Part shown: piece after piece, positions 8,073 through 16,153 of the stretch
Position numbering within the stretch: the first letter of the stretch is position 1
How the letters are laid out: each line of letters opens with the position of its first letter
NCBI GenBank assembly: GCA_964418255.1
Contig: CAYQKV010000007.1
Span: forward strand, 39,685 to 103,684
DNA from: CAG-1782 sp964418255
GTDB lineage: Bacteria > Bacillota > Clostridia > Christensenellales > DTU072
Direction of reading: 5' to 3'
DNA length: 64,000 nucleotides
Notes under the pieces: generated by a model
Told to the model about the DNA's origin: nothing
Seen by the model: the letters and a program-made list of their open reading frames with translations, nothing else
The model's database searches: none
Program-made: the position numbers and the translations under genes

Positions 8073-9368
8073 TTATTTAACCGAGCCGTAGACGGGCGTT
8101 CTTGCCGCCTTTTCGGGCGCGCGTACCGCGTCTATTCTTCTTCTCTTTTCCTTTTCTTCTTTGCACATACCGCGAGTGAGCCCGATAAGGAGGTTAACCA
8201 CAACGCCCCACGCAGCAAAGACGAGAAATATTTTTCTCAGGCTGAACAGGGTTACCAGCGCGTAGATAAGTCCGTTGCTGTCGAGCCACGCCATTTCCTG
8301 ATAGCCGAGCACGCCGCGCGTTTCGTTCATCGGGGTGAGCACGAGTTCGAGAGTTTTCTGTTCTCCGTCGTAATTATAGCTGATTTTTACCGAACTTCCG
8401 AGAAGGTCTTCTTGCGCCGCGATATTCGCTACCGCCGTAAACAGCATATCGGGTATTTTCGTCGCGCTCAAAAGGTCTAATATTCCGCCTACCATACCGT
8501 TTTCGAGCAAGCTGCTGAGGTCTACCACGTTGTCCGTTCCGAGCATATCCAGCACGGTCCAGTCTACGTGTTCGAGCGTGATTGTGTTGGTGGTCTTATC
8601 GCATACCGCAAAGAACACGCTCGTCACTTCTATTCCGTCTTCGGTTTCCACATATTCCGTATAGTCTTTGTTCTTTATGGTATCCTGGCTGATTTCCCTT
8701 TCGTCAAGCAAAAGGTGCACGAGGCAAGGGATGGTAAGTCTGTCGCTCGTAGCGAAGTCAATCCAGGGATGCGTAAACGTCTGATAGCCGTTCGAGTTAA
8801 TGCTCTGATACTGTATCGCAAACAGACCGCCTATAGTGCCGTAATGCTTGTTGTCGGAAAGTTCGCTTACCGCTTCGTTATATCCCGCGTTCTGATAGTA
8901 TTCAATCGCTTCCTGAAGCGGTTTAGACGAGTCGTAAGGAAGCGTTCCCGCTTTTACGCTGAGTTCTATGAATTTATTGAGAAGGTCTTCGTTTACTTCC
9001 GCTCTGTCGTCCCAGCCGTCGGCAAGGTCTTCATAGTAAATAGTGGAACTGGTCGCGCCCGCAAGCATATCGGGAAGCGCAACGTCGCAGACGACCCATA
9101 AGCCCGTCATCGTGATAACGACGACCATACAAAGTCTTACCGTCTGATTGAAGATAGTCTTTCTCTTCTTTTTCTTTTTGGAAGTTATCGCCGCATAACA
9201 GATATAGTAAATAATCGCCATTACCGCGGCAACTATGACTCCGACGAACACGAAAATGCCGTAGTTCTTCGTCTGGGTCATTATGATATTCCAGTTAAAG
9301 TACAGTACCGCCGCAAGCAGAAGCGGATAACCCAATATATGCAACAAAACACATAATACTTTTTTCAT
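8073..9368 (-). CDS. membrane protein of unknown function
   Basis: A 431-residue integral membrane protein. Three hydrophobic helices lie in the first 110 residues (about 4-24, 36-60, 80-102), separated by a KKKKKRK cytoplasmic loop. A soluble, acidic segment of about 260 residues follows, probably outside the cell, then one or two helices near residues 370-405 and a basic tail. No known domain is recognised. It starts 2 nt after the stop of the 9371 gene, and the two share this layout, so they are probably partners or distant paralogues. No catalytic motif is visible. Confidence 0.75.
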   Translation of the reverse strand: MKKVLCVLLHILGYPLLLAAVLYFNWNIIMTQTKNYGIFVFVGVIVAAVMAIIYYICYAAITSKKKKKRKTIFNQTVRLCMVVVITMTGLWVVCDVALPDMLAGATSSTIYYEDLADGWDDRAEVNEDLLNKFIELSVKAGTLPYDSSKPLQEAIEYYQNAGYNEAVSELSDNKHYGTIGGLFAIQYQSINSNGYQTFTHPWIDFATSDRLTIPCLVHLLLDEREISQDTIKNKDYTEYVETEDGIEVTSVFFAVCDKTTNTITLEHVDWTVLDMLGTDNVVDLSSLLENGMVGGILDLLSATKIPDMLFTAVANIAAQEDLLGSSVKISYNYDGEQKTLELVLTPMNETRGVLGYQEMAWLDSNGLIYALVTLFSLRKIFLVFAAWGVVVNLLIGLTRGMCKEEKEKRRRIDAVRAPEKAARTPVYGSVK

Positions 9369-9370
9369 AA

Positions 9371-11086
9371 TTATCTGCCACCTCCGAGCGTGCTCATTTT
9401 TTCAAGTTTTTTACCGATAAGTTTGACTTTGAACTGCGCGTAGTAATAGATAGCGTACATTAACGCGATAATTCCAGCAAAGATATACGCGTATCTTCTT
9501 GCCGCAAACAGCGGGTACAGCGTGGGCACATAACCGTTGTACGCGCGCAGGAGATAACATTCGTCGAGCGTAAACGCGTTTTCTTCATAGCTTACTCCGC
9601 TCGAAGTCATCGTGATATGTCCTACATTGCCGTAAGCGGTCGTGGTTCCGTCGACGGTTTTACTCGGGATAAGCACGCTGCCGATATTCGCGCCGTGCAC
9701 TTCGCCGAAGTATTTCGCATACGCATAGGTACGCAGAGCGTCGTCCTCGATAAAATACATAAGCGGTTTTACGTTGCTGTATTCGTAGTTGGAGAAGGGT
9801 TCGAGCAGGCTCATTATTCCGTCCGCGTCCACAGAAAGGCCGAAGGAGTTAAGCAACGCAAGAACGTTTTCCACCGAAAGGTTCTTTATCGTGCTTTCCG
9901 TTATGCCGTACTCGGTAATATCGAAAAAGTTTTTAATGAGCGGATTGGTAAGAATATCGTAAACGCCTTCGTCATACAGTCCTTTTCCGAGCGCGGAAGC
10001 TATCTTATCGAGACGTTCGAGGGTAATCATATAAGAAGAAGCCTTTCCGTTTTTCCCGTACGCCGCGACGTATTCTTCGCTGTTTTTATAGCTTTTCCAT
10101 TCGGAACTTGCCGCCGCCTTCTCAAGCGCTTTGTCGAGTTCTTCGTCGGCGTCTTTACCCATAGCCTTATAGAGATTCTGCGTTTCGTAATAGGTTATCA
10201 GAATTTCCGTCGCAACCGGCACGCTGAAAATATAACCGTCCGCGTACAGTCCGTTTTCCTTATATACGTCGGCTTTTTCTCCGAACCAGTATTCGGGAAC
10301 TTCATTTCCGTCTTTATCCAAAGTCGTTTGCACGGTTTTACCGTAGCTGCTGCCGTCGGTGTTTACCGCGCCTTTAACTTCCGAAGCAAAGTCGACGTTG
10401 TAAACCCTGCAAAATTCGGTTATCGTAGCGTTATAGTCGTCGGTAAGCGAATCCTTGTCCGTCCAGGTGACGTAATGGTTTATCTGATAGGAATAGTTTT
10501 TCATATCCACTTCGATACTTACGGGTTTACGCGTCGTGGTCTTTCCGTCTTTGGAAAAACTTGCGTAAACGACTCCGTACGCGTCCTTGTCGTAAGAAAT
10601 CTCCACGTCGTCTTTCAGTCCGAAAGTCTTTCTGACGTAAGCGTCGTCTTCGAACGTAAGAATGTCCTTGTTGGATTGATTTTTGAGATAGGTAAGTTCG
10701 GTTTCGTCTCCTATTCCGTAGCGAGCCCTAACGTAACCGTCGCGAGCGTCGTTGACTTTTCCTTCCGCCCATATGTCGAAGAATACAGACCCTCCGACCA
10801 TAACTATCAGCGAAACGATAATCACTATCACGCCGCGCGCAGTGCTGTTTTTGGTCACGACAGCCGCTATAATCTGAAATACGATAACGACCAGCCAGGC
10901 GGCTACGCATACGATGACTCCGTAATACTTCGTCGCTTCGAATCCGGGACCGTTCATAAACGGAATCGACCCGATGAACACGAGCAAGATGAGCAACGGA
11001 AAAGCGCAAACGTAGGAAAGTGCCTTCAAAACGCGATTGCGGTCGCGTTTCCTGATGACTTTCTTTGCGTCGATTTTTGCGTCCAT
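9371..11086 (-). CDS. membrane protein of unknown function
   Basis: A 571-residue membrane protein with three N-terminal helices (about 22-46, 55-80, 87-108), a long soluble segment of about 400 residues and a C-terminal helix near 540-560. The soluble part has Lys/Asp/Tyr-rich repeats but no motif I recognise. AAGGAG lies 11 nt before the ATG. It is the first gene of a two-gene operon driven by the promoter at 11150. The outside-facing domain and shared layout with the 8073 product suggest a two-component envelope complex (inference). Confidence 0.75.
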   Translation of the reverse strand: MDAKIDAKKVIRKRDRNRVLKALSYVCAFPLLILLVFIGSIPFMNGPGFEATKYYGVIVCVAAWLVVIVFQIIAAVVTKNSTARGVIVIIVSLIVMVGGSVFFDIWAEGKVNDARDGYVRARYGIGDETELTYLKNQSNKDILTFEDDAYVRKTFGLKDDVEISYDKDAYGVVYASFSKDGKTTTRKPVSIEVDMKNYSYQINHYVTWTDKDSLTDDYNATITEFCRVYNVDFASEVKGAVNTDGSSYGKTVQTTLDKDGNEVPEYWFGEKADVYKENGLYADGYIFSVPVATEILITYYETQNLYKAMGKDADEELDKALEKAAASSEWKSYKNSEEYVAAYGKNGKASSYMITLERLDKIASALGKGLYDEGVYDILTNPLIKNFFDITEYGITESTIKNLSVENVLALLNSFGLSVDADGIMSLLEPFSNYEYSNVKPLMYFIEDDALRTYAYAKYFGEVHGANIGSVLIPSKTVDGTTTAYGNVGHITMTSSGVSYEENAFTLDECYLLRAYNGYVPTLYPLFAARRYAYIFAGIIALMYAIYYYAQFKVKLIGKKLEKMSTLGGGR

Positions 11087-11149
11087 AACAAATAAGTTCT
11101 CCTTTTTACAACTTTCACCTTTATATATATTATAAAAGTATCTTTATAG

Positions 11150-11178
11150 AGTATACACAAAATAAACGCATAAGTCAA
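11150..11178 (-). promoter_or_regulatory. sigma-A promoter for the 9371/8073 operon
   Basis: TTGACT (11178-11173), a 17-nt spacer and TATACT (11155-11150) on the minus strand, 64 nt before the start codon. The -35 lies in one arm of an inverted repeat whose other arm is at 11195-11208. Confidence 0.8.
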
Positions 11179-11473
11179 TACCCAAAATGAAAAGGAATTG
11201 ACTTATCGCATTTTATTACACTCATAAAAACAAGATATTCCGTCATAAAAGTTCCACCGTAAAATAGCGATATGGACAAGATTTGAATTTTTATGGACTT
11301 CCCAAAAACTTTCTCTGTCGTGCATCCGCAAAAAACTGTTTCTTTTTAATTTGCTTTTCGCAAAAACAGTGCGCTTTGGGTTTCCGAATGACAATCTATG
11401 CGCACCTATTATATCAAATAGTCATAATTACATTTTGCGCGAAATATGAAAATTCCGTTTTTTTTACTCTTCG
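11179..11473. other. intergenic, no gene seen
   Basis: About 300 nt between divergent promoters. Two short reading frames (11203-11394 minus, 11283-11477 plus) have neither ribosome sites nor recognisable content. Apart from the inverted-repeat arm near 11195-11208 nothing is evident. Confidence 0.6.
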
Positions 11474-11502
11474 TTGACAAACGCTCGTCCCAAATGTATA
11501 AT
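11474..11502 (+). promoter_or_regulatory. consensus sigma-A promoter for the 11618 lipoprotein
   Basis: Perfect TTGACA (11474-11479), a 17-nt spacer and perfect TATAAT (11497-11502). The leader to the ATG is about 110 nt. Confidence 0.85.
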
Positions 11503-11617
11503 AAAAATGAAATTTGTTTATAAGTGCGAAGCGTTTGTTTTCAGGCGAATAAATGTTTAGGCGCTTTGACAACTCAAACTTAATCGCGGCGTGAAAACGC
11601 CCGAGCGGAGGTTATTT

Positions 11618-12541
11618 ATGAAGAAAAAATTTTTATTCGGTTGCGTTTTTATTTTCTGCGCGTTGTTTTTATCGGCTTGTTCAAACAACGACATATCGTT
11701 TAACGCTCTGGGCGTTTATTCCTACGACGATTCGGCAAGATATGCCGCGGCGGAATCCGCCGGGGATAGTTACGGCGCGACGGTAAGTTCCGTCACCGAA
11801 ATAGACATAGAATGGGTTCAAGGCGAAGTGAATATAACCGCTTCCGATACCGCTTCCGACGTTACGTTCAGCGAAACCGCCGATTACAAAGGAAAAGACG
11901 AAATGATTATGCGCTACTTCCTCGACGGCACGACGCTTAAAATCCGTTTTGCCGAAAGCGGCGTAAACCTCTCCCTTTCTCCGTATAAAAATATAAAGAA
12001 AACCCTTTTCGTCACCCTTCCCGCCGCAGCTATGGCGGAAATAGACGTCGACTCCGTGTCCGCAGACGTAACCGTTTCCTCGGTAAAAGCCTCGGAAATA
12101 TCTCTCGACGCGGTAAGCGGAAAGATTACCGCAAAGAACAGCGAAGCGACCGAAGCTAAATTCGCAACGGTAAGCGGAAATATTACCGTTTCCGACTGTT
12201 CTTTCATCGGTTCGACGGAAATCAACTCGGTGAGCGGCGAGGCTACCGTAAATAACTGTTCCGTCTCCAACTTCGAAGCGGAGACGGTAAGCGGAAACGT
12301 GAATTTCCAAACGAACTCCCTCTCGGGGAACGCGAAAATAGAGACTGTAAGCGGGAACATAGCCGTTCTTCTCCCGACGGAAATAAGCGGTTTCCGCGCT
12401 TCTTTCTCCACTACGAGCGGAGAATTTTCCTCCTCTTCACCCGTAACGGTAAGCGGCAAAACCCACGCCTACGGCGACGCGCCCTCTTTCGCTCTTTCTT
12501 GCAGTACGGTAAGCGGAAACTTTTCCGTAAATCTGCAATAA
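11618..12541 (+). CDS. DUF4097 beta-helix lipoprotein
   Basis: A 307-residue lipoprotein (LSAC lipobox near residue 20). The ATG at 11618 is chosen over an in-frame GTG at 11591 because GGAGG (11607-11611) sits 6 nt before it. From about residue 45 it is a DUF4097-type beta-helix built from short rungs, each carrying the signature T-V-S-G-N or S-V-S-G-E. At least seven VSG signatures appear at roughly 18-22-residue spacing. In the DNA these recur as ACGGTAAGCGGA-like words. DUF4097 proteins are described as putative adhesins or envelope-stress proteins; its role here is unknown. A strong promoter lies at 11474 and a terminator at 12568. Confidence 0.85.
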   Translation: MKKKFLFGCVFIFCALFLSACSNNDISFNALGVYSYDDSARYAAAESAGDSYGATVSSVTEIDIEWVQGEVNITASDTASDVTFSETADYKGKDEMIMRYFLDGTTLKIRFAESGVNLSLSPYKNIKKTLFVTLPAAAMAEIDVDSVSADVTVSSVKASEISLDAVSGKITAKNSEATEAKFATVSGNITVSDCSFIGSTEINSVSGEATVNNCSVSNFEAETVSGNVNFQTNSLSGNAKIETVSGNIAVLLPTEISGFRASFSTTSGEFSSSSPVTVSGKTHAYGDAPSFALSCSTVSGNFSVNLQ

Positions 12542-12567
12542 AAAGTTTCGTCTTTTATCACTATTTG

Positions 12568-12595
12568 AAAAAAGTCCTCGCAAAGAGGACTTTTT
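12568..12595 (+). terminator. rho-independent terminator
   Basis: AAAAAGTCCTC, loop GCAAA, GAGGACTTTTT, 27 nt after the DUF4097 gene. It also faces the converging ATPase gene, whose stop is at 12649. Confidence 0.85.
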
Positions 12596-12648
12596 CGTTG
12601 TTATCACATTTTACTTTTCTTATTGAGAAAAAGTATCGCCGGCGTAAA

Positions 12649-14550
12649 TTATTGCTTATTCGTTTTTATGGGTGTAAAGCAACGCGATATGTCCGCTCCC
12701 TCTTTAATCGGTCTCAGCGCGCGCATTGCGTTGAGCACGGCGATTACCGAGACCCCGACGTCCGCGAACACGGCAAGCCACATATTCGCAAGCCCGAGCG
12801 CGACAAGGACGAGCACGACTATTTTCACGACGAGCGCGAAAATTATGTTTTCGTAAACAAGCCGCATTGTTTTCCGCGAAATTTTTACCGCTTCGGCTAC
12901 TTTCGATGGTTTATCGTCCATAATGACGACGTCCGCCGCTTCTATTGCCGCGTCGCTGCCTATTCCGCCCATCGCTATGCCGACGTCCGCTCTCATAAGC
13001 ACGGGCGCGTCGTTTATTCCGTCTCCGACGTACGCCGTCGTTTTGCTTTCCGCGATGATTTTTTCCGCTTCTTCCACCTTGTTTTCGGGTAGAAGTCCGC
13101 TTTTTACTTCGCTTACGCCCACGGCTTTCGCGATTTCTTCCGCTACTCTTTGCCCGTCGCCCGTAAGCATTACCGTGCGGGTCGCTCCGAGTTTTTTCAA
13201 TTCCGCTATCGCCTTCGCCGCGTCTTTCTTAACGACGTCGGATACGACGATATGCCCGAGATATTCGTTCTCCTGCGCGACGTGAATAATCGTTCCCGTA
13301 AGGTGACAAGCGTGGAATTCCACTCCCGCGGAACTCATCAAAGCGGCGTTCCCGACGTAAATTTTCTTTCCGTCGAGTTTTCCTTCTATTCCGTACCCCG
13401 CGCGCTCCGCGACCTCGGTTATTCTGCTTTTGTCTATATCGCCGCCGTGCGCCCTTATTATAGATTCCGCTATGGGGTGCGAAGAATAGCTTTCCGCAAG
13501 CGCGGCTATGTCGAGAAGCTCTTCTTCGGATACGTCTTCGGGATGAATTGCGGTAACTTCGAACCTTCCCTCGGTAAGCGTTCCCGTTTTGTCGAAAATA
13601 ACCGCGTCGGGTTTTGCCAGAAGTTCCATATAATTCGCGCCTTTAACAAGTATCCCTCGCTTCGACGCGCCCCCTATTCCGCCGAAAAACGACAGAGGAA
13701 CGCTGATAACGAGCGCGCACGGGCAGGAAACCACGAGAAAACCGAGCGCCCTGTATATCCATTCCGTCCACTGTCCGTTGAAAATCGGAGGAATAACCGC
13801 TAACAGTACCGCTAAGGCAACCACCGCGGGCGTATAATATTTCGCAAATTTCGTAATGAAATTTTCGCTTTTTGCCTTTTTCTCCGCGGAATTTTCCACG
13901 AGGGCAAGAATTTTCGACACCGTGCTTTCTGTAAAAACGGCGGTAGTTTCCGCTTCGATTACCCCGCTGAGGTTTATGCAACCGCTCTTTATCTCGTCTC
14001 CTTCCGCCTTGTCAATCGGCATACTTTCTCCGGTAAGCGCGGCGGCGTTTACCGAAGTCGTTCCGCTGACTATTATGCCGTCGAGAGGAATTTTTTCACC
14101 CGGACGGACGATTATTCTCTCCCCTCTTTCCACTTCGTCGGGAGAAACGCTAACTTCCGTTCCATCGCGCAGCACTACCGCCGTATCGGGGCGAATATCC
14201 ATAAGCGCGGAAATAGATTTTCTGCTCTTCCCGACCGCGACGCTTTGAAAAAGCTCTCCTACCTGATAAAACAGCATAACCGCGACAGCTTCGGGGTATT
14301 CCCCTATCGCAAACGCGCCAATCGTAGCTATGAGCATAAGAAATCTTTCGTCGAGGAACCTGCCGTGAGCGATATTTTTAACCGCCCCCATGAGCACGTC
14401 GTACCCTACGACAAGATACGGCGCGGCGAAAATAATAAGTTTTCCCCACCAAGGTATCCCGCTTACGAACTCCGTAACACAATACGCCGCGACTGCGAGA
14501 ACCGCGGAAACCGCTATCCTTATGAGATTCTTTTTCTGTTTGCGCGTCAT
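12649..14550 (-). CDS. heavy-metal P1B-type ATPase (Zn/Cd/Pb type)
   Basis: A 633-residue metal-exporting ATPase. Motifs in order: TGES (about 173-176), the membrane metal site SCPCAL (CPC at 276-278), phosphorylated Asp320 in DKTGTLTEG, SSHPIAES, TGDG and GDGINDAP (about 510). The C-terminal membrane segment and CPC site fit the ZntA/CadA group that exports Zn(II), Cd(II) or Pb(II). Unlike the textbook family it has no N-terminal HMA domain; that domain is encoded by the separate gene just upstream, 3 nt away. With the ArsR regulator this forms a three-gene metal-resistance operon. Confidence 0.92.
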   Translation of the reverse strand: MTRKQKKNLIRIAVSAVLAVAAYCVTEFVSGIPWWGKLIIFAAPYLVVGYDVLMGAVKNIAHGRFLDERFLMLIATIGAFAIGEYPEAVAVMLFYQVGELFQSVAVGKSRKSISALMDIRPDTAVVLRDGTEVSVSPDEVERGERIIVRPGEKIPLDGIIVSGTTSVNAAALTGESMPIDKAEGDEIKSGCINLSGVIEAETTAVFTESTVSKILALVENSAEKKAKSENFITKFAKYYTPAVVALAVLLAVIPPIFNGQWTEWIYRALGFLVVSCPCALVISVPLSFFGGIGGASKRGILVKGANYMELLAKPDAVIFDKTGTLTEGRFEVTAIHPEDVSEEELLDIAALAESYSSHPIAESIIRAHGGDIDKSRITEVAERAGYGIEGKLDGKKIYVGNAALMSSAGVEFHACHLTGTIIHVAQENEYLGHIVVSDVVKKDAAKAIAELKKLGATRTVMLTGDGQRVAEEIAKAVGVSEVKSGLLPENKVEEAEKIIAESKTTAYVGDGINDAPVLMRADVGIAMGGIGSDAAIEAADVVIMDDKPSKVAEAVKISRKTMRLVYENIIFALVVKIVVLVLVALGLANMWLAVFADVGVSVIAVLNAMRALRPIKEGADISRCFTPIKTNKQ

Positions 14551-14553
14551 AAT

Positions 14554-14772
14554 TTATAACTTTATCCTGCAATCGGGTTCGATTTTTTTGCAAACTTTGA
14601 CGACTTTCTTCATAACCGCGTCAAAGTCTTTTTCGTCCGCCTCAATAGTCATTTTCTGCATAATGAAATTGACGCTCGCGCTTATTACTCCGTCGATTTT
14701 CTTAACGCCCTCTTCCATTTTAGCCGCGCAATGCGCGCAGTCAAGGTCTTCCAACATAAAAACTTTTTTCAT
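14554..14772 (-). CDS. stand-alone HMA heavy-metal-binding protein
   Basis: A 72-residue HMA-domain protein. It carries the metal site DCAHCAAK (Cys12 and Cys15) and the beta-alpha-beta pattern of the family. The start at 14772 follows GGAAGGAG. Because the adjacent ATPase lacks its own HMA domain, this small protein probably supplies metal to it or senses it, acting as a domain in trans. It is also unusually close to its two neighbours (2 nt and 3 nt), so translation is probably coupled. Confidence 0.85.
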   Translation of the reverse strand: MKKVFMLEDLDCAHCAAKMEEGVKKIDGVISASVNFIMQKMTIEADEKDFDAVMKKVVKVCKKIEPDCRIKL

Positions 14773-14774
14773 AT

Positions 14775-15110
14775 TTATCGGTCTCCTTCCGTTATATGTT
14801 CGTATCCTTGCCCTATTATCGTGCGAACGTGGTCGTCCGCAAGAAAATAATATATCGTCTTGCCTTCCCGCCTGTTGGCTATGAGATTTCCGTCGCGCAG
14901 AACTTTGAGCTGATGAGAAATCGCCGATTGCGTCATTCCGAGCAACTCGCTTATCGCGCATACGCACAGCTCGGACTCGAACAACGAATACAATATCTTC
15001 ATCCGCGTGCCGTCCCCGAACAGCTTAAAAAGCTCGGACATATCCCGCATCTCTTTTTCGGGCGGCATCCCCTCTCTTACTGCGGCAAGCACTTTTCCGT
15101 GGTCGTGCAT
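14775..15110 (-). CDS. ArsR/SmtB-family metal-sensing repressor
   Basis: A winged-helix repressor of 111 residues. The start at 15110 is chosen because AAGGAGG lies just upstream; an in-frame ATG at 15143 would add 11 residues without a ribosome site. The family recognition region is clear: ELCVCAISELLGMTQSAIS, then HQLKVLRDGNLI and REGKTIYYFL. The final segment D-D-H-V-R with a later H (GYEH) resembles the C-terminal alpha-5 metal site of the Zn sensors; ELCVC may also bind metal through its two Cys. It presumably represses its own operon and is released by metal. A palindrome overlaps its promoter. Confidence 0.9.
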   Translation of the reverse strand: MHDHGKVLAAVREGMPPEKEMRDMSELFKLFGDGTRMKILYSLFESELCVCAISELLGMTQSAISHQLKVLRDGNLIANRREGKTIYYFLADDHVRTIIGQGYEHITEGDR

Positions 15111-15141
15111 TCTCTCCTCCTTGTCATTTGAGTGTTCGTTC

Positions 15142-15161
15142 ATATGAATTTCTACTCATAT
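15142..15161. promoter_or_regulatory. candidate ArsR operator
   Basis: Imperfect palindrome ATATGAATTTCTACTCATAT, with 6-bp perfect arms ATATGA/TCATAT. The arms resemble those of SmtB/CzrA-type operators. It overlaps the -10 box and transcription start of the arsR-HMA-ATPase operon, where a bound repressor would block initiation. Confidence 0.6.
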
Positions 15162-15188
15162 AATATTCCTTCTCTCTCGTCTTGTCAA
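15160..15188 (-). promoter_or_regulatory. sigma-A promoter of the metal-resistance operon
   Basis: TTGACA (15188-15183), a 17-nt spacer and TATTAT (15165-15160) on the minus strand, upstream of the ArsR gene. Confidence 0.8.
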
Positions 15189-15224
15189 CCGTTTTTACTA
15201 AAGAAAATAAAAATTTTCGTAAAC

Positions 15225-15257
15225 AAAAAGCGGAGCGTTAAACTCCGCAATTTTTAT
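15225..15257 (-). terminator. terminator of the restriction-modification operon
   Basis: GCGGAG, loop TTTAACG, CTCCGC, followed by TTTTTG on the minus strand, 20-50 nt after the restriction gene. It also separates that gene from the arsR promoter. Confidence 0.8.
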
Positions 15258-15277
15258 AATAGGAACGCTTTAATACA

Positions 15278-16141
15278 TCAATCGAATAAATTTTCGATTA
15301 CGCCGTTTTCCAAATCGGCGATACAGTACATATTGTCTAAAACGTCAAAAGTTTCTTCCAAATTATGCCGAGCGGTTTTCCACCCGTCGTAACCGTCGGT
15401 AAACCAAACGAAAGCGAAGCCGTCGATTTCCTTTGCTTCCAACGCTATCGTCTTATAACTTCTTGCGGTTTCGTTCAGCTTCGAGCCGCCGCCCGTATAA
15501 AAATTCGTCTCTATCGCATATATCGTTTTGCCTTTTTTCACGACAAAATCAAATCGCTTTTCCGCTTTACCTTGATTTGAAATGCCCGATAAATCAATTC
15601 CCCATTTATTTTCAATCGCGGACAGTTTCATTTCCTTAAAGTAAGTTTCGCCTTTGACAAGTCCCGCTTTAACGAGATAATCTTCTACGAGATTCTCCAT
15701 TAGATGTCCTCCGCGATTCTTGCGACCGTTGCTGTCCAAACCCACTTCGACGCCCATTACATAATCGACAAGATTATTGATAACGTGGTTAGCGATTAAA
15801 TCAAACAAACCCGTCTTACGCATAAACATTATGTATTCTTTCGTTGTATAGTTAGGTTTGCTAAAATTAAAAAGGTACTCGCCGTCTCCGTCGATAGCAT
15901 AAATTTCACGACCGCGAACGGCAAGCAGAATGGGAATACATTTCAATACCTGCGGATAATCTTTTATCAGTTTTTCGAAATCGCGTTCGATATTTTCAGA
16001 GCCTATAAGAGAGTTTAATATGTTTAACTCTACTTTGATATTTTTTGTATTGCCGTAAACCTTTTCGAAATCGACGTAATAGCCGTAATCGCATATGCTC
16101 GATTTGAAAGTTTTCAGCCATTCGTTAAAGTCTCTTTTCAT
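15278..16141 (-). CDS. DpnII-family type II restriction endonuclease
   Basis: A 287-residue protein matching the DpnII/MboI family, which cuts unmethylated GATC. Family landmarks are FRKTG-like MFMRKTGLFDLI, RKNRGGHLMENLVE, KRFDFVV and YAIETNFYTGGGSKLNE. Asp198 with Glu211 and Asn213 (ETN) fits the family version of the PD-(D/E)XK nuclease site. The strong ribosome site AAGGGAG precedes the ATG. It starts 12 nt after the methylase gene, so modification is translated first. GATC specificity is inferred from the family and from the Dam-type partner. Confidence 0.9.
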   Translation of the reverse strand: MKRDFNEWLKTFKSSICDYGYYVDFEKVYGNTKNIKVELNILNSLIGSENIERDFEKLIKDYPQVLKCIPILLAVRGREIYAIDGDGEYLFNFSKPNYTTKEYIMFMRKTGLFDLIANHVINNLVDYVMGVEVGLDSNGRKNRGGHLMENLVEDYLVKAGLVKGETYFKEMKLSAIENKWGIDLSGISNQGKAEKRFDFVVKKGKTIYAIETNFYTGGGSKLNETARSYKTIALEAKEIDGFAFVWFTDGYDGWKTARHNLEETFDVLDNMYCIADLENGVIENLFD

Positions 16142-16153
16142 TTGTTTTCTCCC

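Noticed and set aside
7792..8091. Short ORFs reading ISKGREPLA..NKQNVSFCFL, also at 20696-20902 and similar frames near 20945 and 21453
   Set aside because: They lie wholly inside the hairpin repeats, change frame between copies and have no ribosome sites; they are by-products of the repeat.
11203..11477. Two overlapping small ORFs in the 11.2-11.5 kb gap
   Set aside because: No ribosome site, no family likeness and opposing frames over the same bases.
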